NCBI GenBank assembly: GCA_936450465.1
Contig: OW388289.1
Span: 80,865,093 to 80,929,092, forward strand
DNA: 64,000 nucleotides
Reading direction: 5' to 3'
Source of the DNA: Gibbula magus
Taxonomy: Eukaryota; Mollusca; Gastropoda; Trochida; Trochidae
How positions within the stretch are numbered: position 1 is the first letter of the stretch; each line of letters begins with the position of its first letter. The translations under genes and the position numbers were made by a program. Positions 12,656-24,460 of the stretch are shown here, one piece after another. A model generated the notes under the pieces. That model was not told the DNA's origin. It did not search any database and was given only the letters and a program-made list of their open reading frames with translations.

Positions 12656-14470
12656 TCACCTCAACTTATAGAATGGCAATCAAAGAAGTCATCTACATTT
12701 TGAAAAGTGGAGATTTATTAACTTTGCAAACTGGCGGCTCCAGGTAGTTCATGGGCTACTAAGCACTCTGTGGTTCCACTATTTAGCGTCCATACACGTG
12801 CAATGTGCTTCGTGACAAGACTATAACGGTTAATGTGTTGAATACAGTAGACTAGTAATGTATGGCGGGTAAGCTATAAGTATAGTCGTATCGGAATAGT
12901 ATATTAATGAAATTCTTTGTGATCAAGTTTCCATACGTAATGTCAACGAAAGTAGGTGAAGGAAAAGTTTTACCTCAATAACTATGTGGGCGATACAGAT
13001 ATAATTTTTCAGAGTTATCAAATATAGTAAAGCCTACAAGAAAAAACATTTTGGAACAAAAGTTAGTGAATGTACCTATATTCAAAATGTTGACTTTAAT
13101 GACGGAACCATTAAAACATTAAGTTTTACAATTCTTTAGGAAGCAATCTAGACGTCTTTGTGAGATAGTTGAAAAAAAGTTCTGAAAAAAACGAAACTTT
13201 ATTAATATTATTAACACATGATGCATGGTGAATGTCTTGAGTTTGAGGCCAAATATAGAACCCGTAACAAGAGTTATTATATCGACATTTAATTTCATGT
13301 ACAAAGTAAAAAGAATTGTCACTGCATGTCAAGCATTTTACGGCGCCTCGATCTCTAAAGTACCAATCTACACAGGGTTGATCGATTGTCACAACGAAAG
13401 GCTTGACGCAAGGAAGGGCGTAACAGCATTGTGAGGAGTTTGCTGTTCAGAAAAGTACAGCTGACGGGCAAGGGAGAGAACTCGCATTGTGCAACTATCA
13501 TTATTAGACGAGAGATATGAACGGAAATACGGTGTCGGAAAAGTTCCCAATGAAGGTAATAAATGCGATGGAATATACCAACTGTCACATTCTTTCAACC
13601 TTTGATATGTATCGACATTTATTGGTCATGGTAATTCGGAGATGAGGATATTTTGTTTTTGTTGCCATGATTGATTTTGACCTGTTGTCGTTGTTGACTG
13701 ACAAAATCAAAATCAAAATCAAAATCGTAAGCCTTGGCTACGCCGTGAATTAGTATTCCTATTAAATAGACCAAAACAGGTACATGGTTGTGATTTTAAA
13801 GAAGTAAAATGTCATTTAAGTTCTTACTATTTGTTGACCCCACTTGACTTCAAGCACTTGATGTCGTCATTGAAAAACCTTTTTTTTTTATCTACTTTCG
13901 GTTCCGATAAAAAAAAAATGGCGTTTCAATATATGGGTCACTGGTTCAAAATCAAGGGCTTGAGTACCCGAAGTTTTTTTAATCATTGATAAATAACGTG
14001 ATGACAAATTCATGAACTTTTCTTTCAATATTTACAACTGACATTCCAACTACTTTATATAAGTATAAAACTGTTATGAATATTTCAGAAAATTATCTAG
14101 ACTAACATTTAGTTTCAGAAATATTTTTTCTTACCAGCAACATTTTACAAACAATTCAAATAGTTATACCAATCGGAGGCCCAAAGATGCCTTCTAGAGC
14201 TGAGTAATGTAGACTTGCTATAATTTGGTTGGTCGTCAATTGAATATTTTGCTATAGGATCTCGATGACAGACTACAAATTTTCTAGCCTATTGAGATAA
14301 AAAAAAAAATATTGATTGATGTCAGCACAAGGGAATTACTATGAATATTCAGTGTTTTGTGTACAGCTGTGTAGTATAGAGACAACAGGCTTTCCATGGA
14401 ATTCAAACTAATTAAATGAATAAACTGTATGATTGTATAATGCTGCATTATTTCCTTTGAAGATTTTGGA
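12656..14470. other. Intergenic sequence upstream of adenosine deaminase
   Basis: No exon recognised. A short (AATCAAA)n-like run lies near 13705. The promoter of the deaminase gene should lie at the 3' end of this interval, but no clear core elements can be pointed to. Confidence 0.4.
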
Positions 14471-14503
14471 ATGTTGGATAATATTCCAATGTTTGTAAAA
14501 AAG
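14471..14503 (+). CDS. ADA: Candidate first coding exon of ADA (11 codons)
   Basis: ATG TTG GAT ... GTA AAA AAG followed directly by 'gtaaaag'. It encodes MLDNIPMFVKK, joining in phase 0 to 'VELHVH'. The length of 33 bp equals the coding part of exon 1 in human ADA, and it puts the active-site histidines at 15, 17, 214 and 238. An in-frame internal ATG (14489) is an alternative start. A transcript is needed to exclude another upstream exon. Confidence 0.6.
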
Positions 14504-17500
14504 GTAAAAGTTTTTAAATTGATAATGCCAAAAAAGTGACAAAATACTTAAAATTAGAAAAAATAAAGAGACCCAAACTAACCATCAAGAGATCCTCAAA
14601 CAGTTTCTCTTATCTCATAGCAAATGTCATTGGTAACCAAAATATTGCTACAGTAGACTTGCCAAATCTAATTTTACTTAAGCTTCAGTTTGTCCTGTCT
14701 TACAGAAAAGAATCGTAGATTCAGTACATTTTCAGTTTGGTTGAAAACCAAGAATGCAACAAACTGAAGTCACAACAAATCACATTTCACAATTAAAGTC
14801 TAATGAATGTAAAAATTTATATAAAAAAAAGGATACAAATCTTATTGAATTATTAGAATAACATAAAGTACCACTTAAAAGTAGGTATAATAAACCAAAA
14901 ATACATTTCTATGCATGGTTCACTGAACCAAAAGTAAAATACCGCTGTTCAACAAATGTAGTTTTGAACCGTTTCACCCCTACAGTTTACCTGGTTAGTC
15001 TACAATTTTCAAGACCATTCTACCGACCTACCAGGATCTTGGTATTTTCTACCAGGATTTGTAGCTCATCAGGCTCTAAATGCCAGATGTACTTAAGGCA
15101 TGGGGCAGGGCCGTTGTATTTTTTTATTATTATCAATTATTATCAATTAAAGTCTAATTTAATAGTGCTCTCTATAACAGATTGACAATGATTTCTGTTT
15201 TGTAGGTGGAGCTCCATGTTCACATGGACGGAGCTGTCCGCCATCAAACTATCCTTGATGTTGCTAAGCAACGCGGAATCGAGCTGAACTGTGACACGAT
15301 CCCAACCCTGAAGGAGGAGATTGTTCTGGATAAGGTGTCAACTCTGGATGAACTGCTCCACTCGTTTGCAACATTCACGCCAGTTTTTGCGTCAGTACTA
15401 TTTTTGTTATAATCGTTATTTCCCTCCTGTATGTATATCATGGGATACAGTCATCTCACTGTCTGTCTGTATGGTTGTGTTTCCATCCATCCACAATTCA
15501 TTTGTGTCAATAACTCAAAAACCGTTAACTAACACTAACATGCCTTTGAAACAAAACTTCCATTTGGGTAGAAAAACTGTTTTGAAAAGTATTGTAACAA
15601 AGACAAATTTTTGGAGTAAGTTGGCCATTGTACATGTCATAATATGGTCATTCTTGGTTAAATTCAACAGGCCATTAATGTGTATAAACAATTAAACTTA
15701 AAAAAATTGGTTTCTGGGTATTGTGTAAACAGTAAACCTCCTGGCAGAAGTATATATAATTATTATGCATAATAATCTTTGTTCTTAAAATGTAAAATGC
15801 ATGTAATAAAACTTGCAGATCAAAACAAAAGTTATTTGGAATTTCGCTTTCTCATCACGATAGCTTAGATAAATGTCATTCAAGTAAGCTCTTTGTTAAA
15901 TTCCACCATTGTTTTGCAGAGGAAGTCGTGAAGCTGTGCACAGACTTGCGTATGAGTTCTGTGAAGATGCAGCCAATCAGGGAACTCGATACATCGAGGC
16001 AAGGTACTCTCCGCACCTACTGGCCAACACCTTTGAGAAACCTGTGTACGCCAAGGAATCTGGTAACTTCTCACCACGAGATGTGGTCACCACGGTAACA
16101 GAAGCTCTTCAGGAAGGAAGTGAGAGATTCAACATTCAAGTCAAAACTATTTTGTGCTGTATACGAAATTTTCCAGGTAACAGTCATGAGAGTTTTTTGT
16201 TGAATAAATTTGTTTGGAATAATCCGAATTTACTTCCTTTAAATGCGTAGAGGGACAAAATGGACAATTTAATAATATCTGCAAATTAACAAAAATTAAA
16301 ATATAAGGTAAAAAGTTGTTTTTTTCTAAAAATTCTATGTTTAGCTACAGACAATATATTAACAAAATAAAAATTTTCACAGATTCAAAACAAAGTTCAC
16401 CACTTTCATGTTTGTGCGTTACTAAAATGCTACTTTTAAAATTCATCAAAAAATTTCAAAACGCCTTCACATCTACGGTACACTCAAACTGTTGAAGCCT
16501 GATCTAGTCACTAGCCTAATTAATGCAACACCCACTGATCTAGACACTAGCCTAGTTACTACAACACCCACTGATCTAGTCACTAGCCTAGTTACTGCAA
16601 CACCCACTGATCTAGTCACTAGCCTAGTTACTACAACACCCACTGATCTAGTCACTAGCCTAGTTACTACAACACCCACTGATCTAGTCACTAGCCTAGT
16701 TACTACAACACCCACTGATCTAGACACTAGCCTAGTTACTACAACACCCACTGATCTAGTCACTAGCCTAGTTACTGCAACACCCACTGATCTAGTCACT
16801 AGCCTAGTTACTACAACACCCACTGATCTAGTCACTAGCCTAGTTACTACAACACCCACTGATCTAGTCACTAGCCTAGTTACTGCAACACCCACTGATC
16901 TAGTCACTAGCCTAGTTACTACAACACCCACTGATCTAGTCACTAGCCTAGTTACTACAACACCCACTGATCTAGTCACTAGCCTAGTTACTACAACACC
17001 CACTGATCTAGTCACTAGCCTAGTTACTACAACACCCACTGATCTAGTCACTAGCCTAGTTACTACAACACCCACTGATCTAGTCACTAGCCTAGTTACT
17101 ACAACACCCACTGATCTAGTCACTAGCCTAGTTACTACAACACCCACTGATCTAGTCACTAGCCTAGTTACTACAACACCCACTGATCTAGTCACTAGCC
17201 TAGTTACTACAACACCCACTGATCTAGTCACTAGCCTAGTTACTACAACACCCACTGATCTAGACACTAGCCTAGTTACTACAACACCCACTGATCTAGT
17301 CACTAGCCTAGTTACTGCAACACCCACTGATCTAGTCACTAGCCTAGTTACTACAACACCCACTGATCTAGACACTAGCCTAGTTACTACAACACCCACT
17401 GATCTAGTCACTAGCCTAGTTACTGCAACACCCACTGATCTAGTCACTAGCCTAGTTACTACAACACCCACTGATCTAGTCACTAGCCTAGTTACTACAA

Positions 17501-20500
17501 CACCCACTGATCTAGTCACTAGCCTAGTTACTACAACACCCACTGATCTAGTCACTAGCCTAGTTACTACAACACCCACTGATCTAGTCACTAGCCTAGT
17601 TACTACAACACCCACTGATCTAGACACTAGCCTAGTTACTACAACACCCACTGATCTAGTCACTAGCCTAGTTACTACAACACCCACTGATCTAGACACT
17701 AGCCTAGTTACTGCAACACCCACTGATCTAGACACTAGCCTAGTTACTACAACACCCACTGATCTAGTCACTAGCCTAGTTACTACAACACCCACTGATC
17801 TAGACACTAGCCTAGTTACTACAACACCCACTGATCTAGTCACTAGCCTAGTTACTACAACACCCACTGATCTAGTCACTAGCCTAGTTACTACAACACC
17901 CACTGATCTAGTCACTAGCTTAGTTGCTGCAACACCCACTGATCTAGTCACTAGCCTAGTTACTACAACACCCACTGATCTAGTCACTAGCCTAGTTACT
18001 ACAACACCCACTGATCTAGTCACTAGCCTAGTTACTGCAACACCCACTGATCTAGACACTAGCCTAGTTACTACAACACCCACTGATCTAGTCACTAGCC
18101 TAGTTACTACAACACCCACTGATCTAGACACTAGCCTAGTTACTACAACACCCACTGATCTAGACACTAGCCTAGTTACTGCAACACCCACTGATCTAGA
18201 CACTAGCCTAGTTACTACAACACCCACTGATCTAGTCACTAGCCTAGTTACTACAACACCCACTGATCTAGACACTAGCCTAGTTACTACAACACCCACT
18301 GATCTAGTCACTAGCCTAGTTACTACAACACCCACTGATCTAGTCACTAGCCTAGTTACTACAACACCCACTGATCTAGTCACTAGCTTAGTTGCTGCAA
18401 CACCCACTGATCTAGTCACTAGCCTAGTTACTACAACACCCACTGATCTAGTCACTAGCCTAGTTACTACAACACCCACTGATCTAGTCACTAGCCTAGT
18501 TACTACAACACCCACTGATCTAGACACTAGCCTAGTTACTACAACACCCACTGATCTAGTCACTAGCCTGATTACTGCAACACCCACTGATCTAGTCACT
18601 AGCCTAGTTACTACAACACCCACTGATCTAGTCACTAGCCTAGTTACTACAACACCCACTGATCTAGTCACTAGCCTAGTTACTACAACACCCACTGATC
18701 TAGTCACTAGCCTAGTTACTACAACACCCACTGATCTAGACACTAGCCTAGTTACTACAACACCCACTGATCTAGTCACTAGCCTAGTTACTACAACACC
18801 CACTGATCTAGACACTAGCCTAGTTACTGCAACACCCACTGATCTAGTCACTAGCCTGATTACTGCAACACCCACTGATCTAGTCACTAGCCTAGTTACT
18901 ACAACACCCACTGATCTAGTCACTAGCCTAGTTACTACAACACCCACTGATCTAGACACTAGCCTAGTTACTACAACACCCACTGATCTAGTCACTAGCC
19001 TAGTTACTACAACACCCACTGATCTAGACACTAGCCTAGTTACTACAACACCCACTGATCTAGTCACTAGCCTAGTTACTACAACACCCACTGATCTAGA
19101 CACTAGCCTAGTTACTACAACACCCACTGATCTAGTCACTAGCCTAGTTACTACAACACCCACTGATCTAGTCACTAGCCTAGTTACTGCAACACCCACT
19201 GATCTAGTCACTAGCCTAGTTACTACAACACCCACTGATCTAGTCAATAGCCTAGTTACTACAACACCCACTGATCTAGTCACTAGCCTAGTTACTACAA
19301 CACCCACTGATCTAGACACTAGCCTAGTTACTACAACACCCACTGATCTAGTCACTAGCCTAGTTACTACAACACCCACTGATCTAGTCACTAGCCTGAT
19401 TACTGCAACACCCACTGATCTAGTCACTAGCCTAGTTACTACAACACCCACTGATCTAGTCACTAGCCTAGTTACTACAACACCCACTGATCTAGACACT
19501 AGCCTACTTACTGCAACACCCACTGATCTAGTCACTAGCCTAGTTACTACAACACCCACTGATCTAGTCACTAGCCTAGTTACTACAACACCCACTGATC
19601 TAGTCACTAGCCTAGTTACTACAACACCCACTGATCTAGTCACTAGCCTAGTTACTACAACACCCACTGATCTAGACACTAGCCTAGTTACTACAACACC
19701 CACTGATCTAGTCACTAGCCTAGTTACTACAACACCCACTGATCTAGTCACTAGCCTGATTACTGCAACACCCACTGATCTAGTCACTAGCCTAGTTACT
19801 ACAACACCCACTGATCTAGTCACTAGCCTAGTTACTACAACACCCACTGATCTAGACACTAGCCTACTTACTGCAACACCCACTGATCTAGTCACTAGCC
19901 TAGTTACTACAACACCCACTGATCTAGTCACTAGCCTAGTTACTACAACACCCACTGATCTAGTCACTAGCCTAGTTACTACAACACCCACTGATCTAGT
20001 CACTAGCCTAGTTACTACAACACCCACTGATCTAGACACTAGCCTAATTACTACAACACCCACTGATCTAGTCACTAGCCTAGTTACTACAACACCCACT
20101 GATCTAGTCACTAGCCTGATTACTGCAACACCCACTGATCTAGTCACTAGCCTAGTTACTACAACACCCACTGATCTAGTCACTAGCCTAGTTACTACAA
20201 CACCCACTGATCTAGTCACTAGCCTAGTTACTACAACACCCACTGATCTAGTCACTAGCCTAGTTACTACAACACCCACTGATCTAGACACTAGCCTAGT
20301 TACTACAACACCCACTGATTTGATCATGCGAAGTTAATCACACACTAACCTAGCTGAACATCTCCAGAATGGTCCATGGAAGTTGCCAGTCTGTGCAAGG
20401 ACTTCAGGAGTCAGGGAGTTGTTGCTATCGATGTAGCTGGTCCAGAGTACCTTAGTAGCAAAGATCCAACACAGTGCCCCCACAAGCTGGCATACAGGGT

Positions 20501-23500
20501 TTGTATGTTTAGATGTATTGTGTCGTTGGAGGATTCAGGGATATTATATGAATGCTTCCTCTACTATGGAGGCAACTTTTCAATGCAAAGCACTTGCCAG
20601 TTGAGTTTCCATCACTGGCTGATTTAAGCCTTGCAGTATTTCTTTTTTTTCGTGCTTGGAAATCAGATCCACTATGCATATCAGGTGCAGTGATTCACTA
20701 TCTTGACACCGAAAAGTGAGGGAAATACTGCAAGGCTTAAATCAGCCAATAATTGAGACTGGCAAGAGTTATGATAGGGAAGTTATTATGGAGGTCAAAT
20801 ATAAACGTTTGCATCGTTGCGGTTCACCTGATGAAGGAACAAGGAACAGCTCAGAAACTGTGTGCATACAATAAAGAAGTTGACATCCATAATATTTTGA
20901 CTTATACATGTAACCTTGGGTGTCATGTTCTCCATTCATTGATTAGGAATTCATTTGAGACCCTTTTTCAATCAAGTGAGAAAATGAACATGATTTGTGT
21001 GTATATGTCACATGCTTTATGTTATATATAACCTAATAGATAATTGCTCATAGCACAAAGCGTCACATCCAAATAATACTGAACAAATATCATGTCCCAG
21101 GGATGAAGTATATCTTTATTAAAAGTTAATTACCTTAAAGTGTTTCTATTACTGCCAGTCAAAGGAACAGTACTATAATTCTGGGTTTCTTCCTTCTAAC
21201 TGAATTGATATACTAGTACTGGTTCTGTCTCAATGCAGGACGTTGAAGCAGCAGGGATACATCGGACAGCTCATGCGTCTGAGGTCGGACCTCCAGAGAT
21301 GGTGTATGAGGTAACAATGATTGTTGTTAGTCAAATGTACTGTATTTCATCAAAAGCAACAATTCTGATAACGTGCTAAGATAAATCTTAGCCGACCTCA
21401 AATAGAGCTCTGCCTTCAATAGAGGCTTGATAAAAGGGTGTTAAAGGAATTGAACCTAGGGGTTGTCTCTACAAAAAAGGTGTACAGTATTATTTGTGAT
21501 ATATATGTAAAGTTTGTGTAAGGTATTACTACAATTTTCAAAATGCTTCCCAGTCAACTTATGACTTATTGTAGGAAATATTCTACATAATCTGTTCATT
21601 TGTTATCACATAATTTAATGGCTTGAGACTTAGTATGTATTTAAAATTGGATATTATCTAGATTAAGGGGGAACAAGTTCTTATTTATTGAAACTACTAT
21701 GTTTCATAACATTTTCCATTTCATATGTTTTGTGTGAAAATGATAGTATCAATTTGCTCTTGTTTTTCATTTTGGAACATTACATAACATAAGCAACATT
21801 ATTATAACATTAGCAACACTACAAAACACTAGCAACATTAGTTTAACATTAGCAATATTATTATAACATATGCAACATTACAAAGCATTAGCAACATTTT
21901 TGTAACATCAGTCTGATTAAAATCGACGGTTTTCCGTGGAATAAAAAATGCAAAATAGTGAATCTACCGGGATAAGAACTCGTTTGTGGGTTTCCACGCC
22001 AAACCGTCTGAAAGCACCCCGTACACTAGCGTGTTCGGGCGCAATTAAGCTAGCCAATCAAAAGATGCGCAACAAATGCTTTCGGTGCGAGAAACTAGGG
22101 GCAGATAACTCCAAACAGCTATCCTTTTGTCTGTTCCGAATGCTTTCAAAACCGCAACCGTTTAAATACTATGATGTGATTGGTCAGCTATTTGACTGGG
22201 TTTTGGCTGCGCTAAACTGGTTCTGAACACACGCCTATACGGGGTGTTCTCAGACCTTGTGGCGAGGAATCTACAGAACCTGTTCGTATCCCGGCAGATG
22301 CAAAATTTTGCAAATTTTATTCCTCGGAACAAGGTCGATTTTAATCAGACTGTTTGTAACATTAGCAACATTTTTGTAACATTAGCAACATTTTTATAAC
22401 ATAAGCAACATCTAAACAACAACCTTGTGTAAAGACCAGAACTGAATAACCTGATCTGTGTCATCACAGGCTCTGGATGAGTACCATGCAGAGAGGATAG
22501 GACACGGATACCGGAGTCTGGAGTGTGAAGATATCTACCGACGTATCCTCCAAGAGCGGATCCACCTTGAGACGTGTCCTATATCCAGTCTGTTCACAGG
22601 TGGCGCTCCTAGCGGTATCAGCAACCATCCTATATTTAGGTGACTGTATACATAGAGAATACTAAATCAGATTCTATGCAATACCAATTTTATTAAGCAT
22701 TTATTTGGTATAAAATGGACAAAACTTAGTTTGATGGTTATGTTGTCCACAAGTTTAGTAGTAGCACAAGGGAGTTTTGTGTACGGTTTATCATTTGCAC
22801 AACTAAACCCAGTTAATAACATCGTCACACTAAGTCAAATACTTTCACAGTGGCACAAACCTTTTTGATGTCACAAAAATTATGTCTTTCATTTCTTCTA
22901 AATTGGTATCCCTTACCAAGTATTAATTTATAGTGTATTTTTTTATTCTGTCCAGGTTTGCCAATGACAAGGCCAACTTTTCTGTGAACACTGATGACCC
23001 AACTGTGCTGGATAACACACTCAACGATGATTACGCCAAGGCAAAGGAAATCGGACTTACTGACAATCAAATCATACAATCGGTAAGATGACAAGTATTT
23101 CATAAAGGACACACATTTAAAATTACGATAATAATGAAAATTTATAAAGCAGTAAAATCACCATAGTACATGATACATAAAATCATCCTCAAAGTGCTAC
23201 GTGATTAGAGATTCTATTCTACAAATTTATACTTGAAAAAGGTTGGACGATGATAATGATATAAACTGGATATGCTACTTGAAATATATGTGTTTTAAGG
23301 TGATATCAAAATAGATTTATTTTGTGAATAGAGAGAAATAAACAAATAAATGTGATGCCAAGATTTGAACTTCTTCAATTTCAAAAGGTCTAGATAGCTG
23401 AAAAGTTGTGTGCAGACTCCTTGGCCAATGGGGATTCTAAATTGTAGATTTCGTGACCCCATGACCCCAAATAGTGTCACAGGGGTCACGACCTTAAAAA

Positions 23501-23801
23501 CCTATTTTCATCTTTTTCTCCACTCCATTACCAAAAGGTTTAGAAAGCTGAAATGTTTTGTATACATTCCTTTGTTTCAGACAACCCAATTTTTATCACC
23601 AAAGGTTATCTCCCATGTTTCAGACACCTTTGTTTTATTCACCAATCTTTATCTCCCATGTTTCAAACATTCCTGTTTTTATCTCAGTTTTTATCTGATG
23701 TGTTTCAGATCTTCAATGCTGCAAGGTCATCTTTCGCTTCAGAGAAAGAAAAGAAAGAACTTGTGCAGGATTTAGTGAAGGTTTATGGAGATACATGGTA
23801 A
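14471..23801 (+). CDS. ADA: Adenosine deaminase (ADA1 type), complete, 8 exons
   Basis: Hydrolytic deamination of adenosine and deoxyadenosine to inosine and deoxyinosine in purine salvage. Exons: 14471-14503, 15206-15390, 15920-16176, 20368-20498, 21239-21310, 22470-22639, 22956-23082, 23709-23801. They total 1068 bp (355 aa plus TAA) in continuous frame with GT-AG introns. Human ADA is 363 aa. Zinc/catalytic residues are all present: H15 and H17 ('VELHVHMDG'), H214 and E217 ('HRTAHASEVG'), H238 ('IGHGY'), D296/D297 ('VNTDDP'). Numbering through H238 is identical to that of the human enzyme. ADA1-type signatures 'ARYSPHLLAN' and 'KTILCC' exclude ADAL and the secreted ADGF/CECR1 type, and there is no signal peptide. 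Position 216, Gly in the mammalian 'HAGE', is Ser here. The 3.8-kb 36-bp array lies between exons 3 and 4. Confidence 0.93.
16499..20321. repeat. 36-bp minisatellite/satellite array, about 106 copies, in ADA intron 3
   Basis: Strictly periodic 36-bp units containing 'gatctagtcactagcctag' and 'ttactacaacacccact'. The core CTAGTCACTAG is an 11-bp palindrome. Two main variable sites (GTC/GAC and ACA/GCA) and rarer ones ('cctgattactgc', 'ttagttgctgc', 'cctacttactgc') mark higher-order structure. Blocks 19381-19740 and 19741-20100 are almost identical (360 bp, 10 units), and the 'ttagttgctgc' variant recurs 468 bp apart (17911, 18379; 13 units). The array ends about 47 bp before ADA exon 4. Because 36 is a multiple of 3 the array is open on both strands (about 1280 codons each), which is not evidence of coding. 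Confidence 0.97.
20594..20770. mobile_element. MITE with about 45-bp inverted repeats (family 1, copy a) in ADA intron 4
   Basis: Left arm 'ttgccagttgag...' through 'ggctgatttaagccttgcag' + 'tatttc'. Right arm 'gaaatactgcaaggcttaaa' + 'tcagcc...gagactggcaa'. About 180 bp and non-coding. Further copies are at 49203-49378 and, more decayed, 24325-24460. Confidence 0.85.
20826..20893. mobile_element. Partial member of the foldback hairpin family
   Basis: 'cacctgatgaaggaacaagg' ... 'caataaagaagttgacatcc' matches one arm of the hairpin at 11639-11775 in reverse complement. Only one arm is present. Confidence 0.6.
21775..22415. repeat. 'aacattagc' short tandem repeat, split by a transposon
   Basis: Imperfect repeats of 'aacattagcaacattattat' and 'aacatttttgtaacattagc' lie on both sides of the element at 21909-22352, showing that the element inserted into a pre-existing minisatellite in ADA intron 5. 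Confidence 0.75.
21909..22352. mobile_element. Non-autonomous DNA transposon, 444 bp, in ADA intron 5
   Basis: Perfect 18-bp ends CAGTCTGATTAAAATCGA and its complement, then about 100 bp more of imperfect inverted repeat (for example 'ctaccgggataagaactcg' on the left and its counterpart on the right). The flanks 'tttgtaacat' on both sides could be a target-site duplication or simply the surrounding minisatellite. No transposase. CAG-type ends and an 8-10 bp duplication would suit a hAT-like element, but this is only an inference. Confidence 0.75.
23395..23540 (+). repeat. Copy of a dispersed roughly 145-bp repeat in ADA intron 7
   Basis: 'gcagactccttggccaatgg' ... 'gtgaccccatgaccccaaat' matches the tandem copies at 57725-58140. 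It lies between ADA exons 7 and 8. Confidence 0.7.
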
Positions 23802-24324
23802 ACAGTTGAAACAAGCAATAATAAGAATTGACTAACCAAGTTTTAATACAAGCCATTCAGACCTATAGAGTCAAATAGGCTAATGGCCGTCCTTCTGTCA
23901 GCTATCAGCTGTAAACATGTTTACTTCTCCTCTAGAAGCTTCATAGACAATCAGTACACTAAAGTAGAGTTGCAAATTCTGTTGGACCAAGATCGTATTT
24001 TAAATATGTTCTTTACATAATTTTATTGACTAAGATTTATTTTCAATCATAAGTTGACATGACATTCAATAGCCATATCTCAGATAAGTGCCTTACTGTT
24101 TAACACCCTCGCCAAACGGGTTGCTCAAAAGTGCCTCATCATTTGTTACATCGATGTTGAATTCTTAATGTGACATCATCAAGCTGATGAAACTGTTGTT
24201 AAAAAATGTTTTATGATGATAATTAGATATGAGATATTTTCAATTAAATTTAATCATAATCTAGAAGGCAATAACATTTATTATGAAATATGATACACTG
24301 TTGTTTATGCTCAACATTCCCCAG

Positions 24325-24460
24325 GTTTGCTGCATTTCGTAACTTTTACTGTGCCAAATATTTCTGATTACAGTACCAATTGTTTTGTGCTGCTATGCTA
24401 GCACAGAAAAGTTGATGAAATGCAGCAAGGCTTACATTAGCCAGTGATAGAAATGGGCAG
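24325..24460. mobile_element. Decayed MITE (family 1, copy c)
   Basis: 'gatgaaatgcagcaaggctt' + 'acattagccagtgatag' corresponds to the right arm of the MITE at 20594-20770. The left arm near 24328 ('tttgctgcatttcg') is strongly diverged. Confidence 0.6.

Noticed and set aside
16499..20321. CRISPR-like regular repeat array
   Set aside because: Units are contiguous with no unique spacers, and the DNA is clearly eukaryotic.
16473..20337. Two very long open frames (about 1280 codons) on opposite strands
   Set aside because: They arise only because the 36-bp tandem unit is a multiple of 3 and lacks stops in one frame per strand. The region is an intron of the ADA gene, has no splice or start context, and the peptides are pure repeats.
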